DNA from: Chitinophagales bacterium
GTDB lineage: Bacteria; Bacteroidota; Bacteroidia; Chitinophagales; JADIYW01
NCBI GenBank assembly: GCA_023957215.1
Contig: JAMLHH010000001.1
Location: forward strand, 81,383-145,382
Direction: 5' to 3'
DNA length: 64,000 nucleotides
The notes under the pieces were generated by a model. That model was not told where the DNA came from. It was given only the letters and a program-made list of their open reading frames with translations, and did no database searches. Shown here one piece after another: positions 63,903 to 64,000 of this stretch (the first letter of the stretch is position 1; each line of letters opens with the position of its first letter). The position numbers and the translations under genes were made by a program.

Positions 63903-64000
63903 TTGACGAAGACTATCTGTCAAAGAACTGCGGTGCTTAAAGGCACACGACTCCCGATACAGCTCTCTTTGAGCCTTTCGAGGTTAGTCAGTTCTTCGAT
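63903..64000. other. Possibly structured element at the right edge
   Basis: AAGAACTG (63923-63930) and CAGTTCTT (63989-63996) form an 8-bp inverted repeat. Inside it, AAAGGC (63939-63944) faces GCCTTT (63973-63978), and the smaller hairpins GTGC/GCAC and GCTC/GAGC can form. A hairpin TTGAC/GTCAA (63903-63923) lies to the left. The minus strand also has an open frame from the edge to a TGA at 63920 (C-terminal IEELTNLERLKESC…), so it may be a coding end. The two readings cannot be separated here. Confidence 0.3.

Noticed and set aside
63923-63996. Hammerhead ribozyme-like core on the minus strand (CTGACTA … CGAAAG)
   Set aside because: The essential G of CUGANGA is replaced, and the stems do not fall in the required places.

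Overview
The window looks like a chromosomal segment of a member of the Bacteroidota (Cytophaga/Chitinophaga/Flavobacterium-like). It is AT-rich. It carries a SusC/SusD outer-membrane pair, surface proteins with type IX secretion (T9SS) sorting domains, an N-acylornithine carbamoyltransferase of the Bacteroides type, a bacterial geranylgeranylglyceryl phosphate synthase, and many copies of the Bacteroidota -7 promoter box TAnnTTTG, several of them only a few bases before the start codon. No rRNA, tRNA, insertion sequence, prophage or CRISPR array was seen.

Layout. 1-11.5 kb: the 3' end of a DUF2723 membrane protein, a methyltransferase, mscL, argF', an NlpC/P60 hydrolase, tatC, a tightly packed radA-comF-lipoprotein-patatin cluster and a TlpA-like thioredoxin. 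12-21.1 kb: one gene of about 9 kb for a giant surface protein (signal peptide, RCC1-like repeats, SdrD/DUF11-like domains, a glycine-rich stretch, two ~1.1-kb tandem repeats and a C-terminal T9SS domain). Its reading frame is broken near 13.46 kb, which separates the sorting domain from the body. 21.1-22.3 kb: a non-coding region with a 665-bp array built from 95 seven-base words. 22.3-28.2 kb: a SusC-SusD-lipoprotein-lipoprotein operon ending at a hairpin terminator.

28.5-45.1 kb: a T9SS type B protein and a small barrel protein, an M48 protease behind a duplicated promoter, then the housekeeping operon pheT-(coiled coil)-zapA-rny, yidC, scpA, a deacetylase-like protein, a DUF4143 ATPase and a large VWA-like membrane protein. 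45.1-51.8 kb: a minus-strand run mlaE-mlaF-sucD-fabG, a plus-strand SDR, and a C69 peptidase/amine oxidase pair. 52-64 kb: a glycerophosphodiesterase lipoprotein with an attenuator-like leader, a beta carbonic anhydrase, a CBS-domain membrane protein, rsgA, GGGP synthase, a secreted glycosidase-like protein, asd, a lamin-tail surface protein, a small unknown gene and a possibly structured element at the right edge.

Most genes serve the cell envelope: protein export and insertion (TatC, YidC, T9SS cargo), lipid handling (MlaEF, patatin, GDPD, GGGPS), and surface binding and uptake (SusCD, giant adhesin, lamin-tail protein). The rest is core metabolism. The least ordinary parts are the heptamer array, the broken giant adhesin, the two 8-bp arrays, the leader before the GDPD gene and the near-leaderless promoters.
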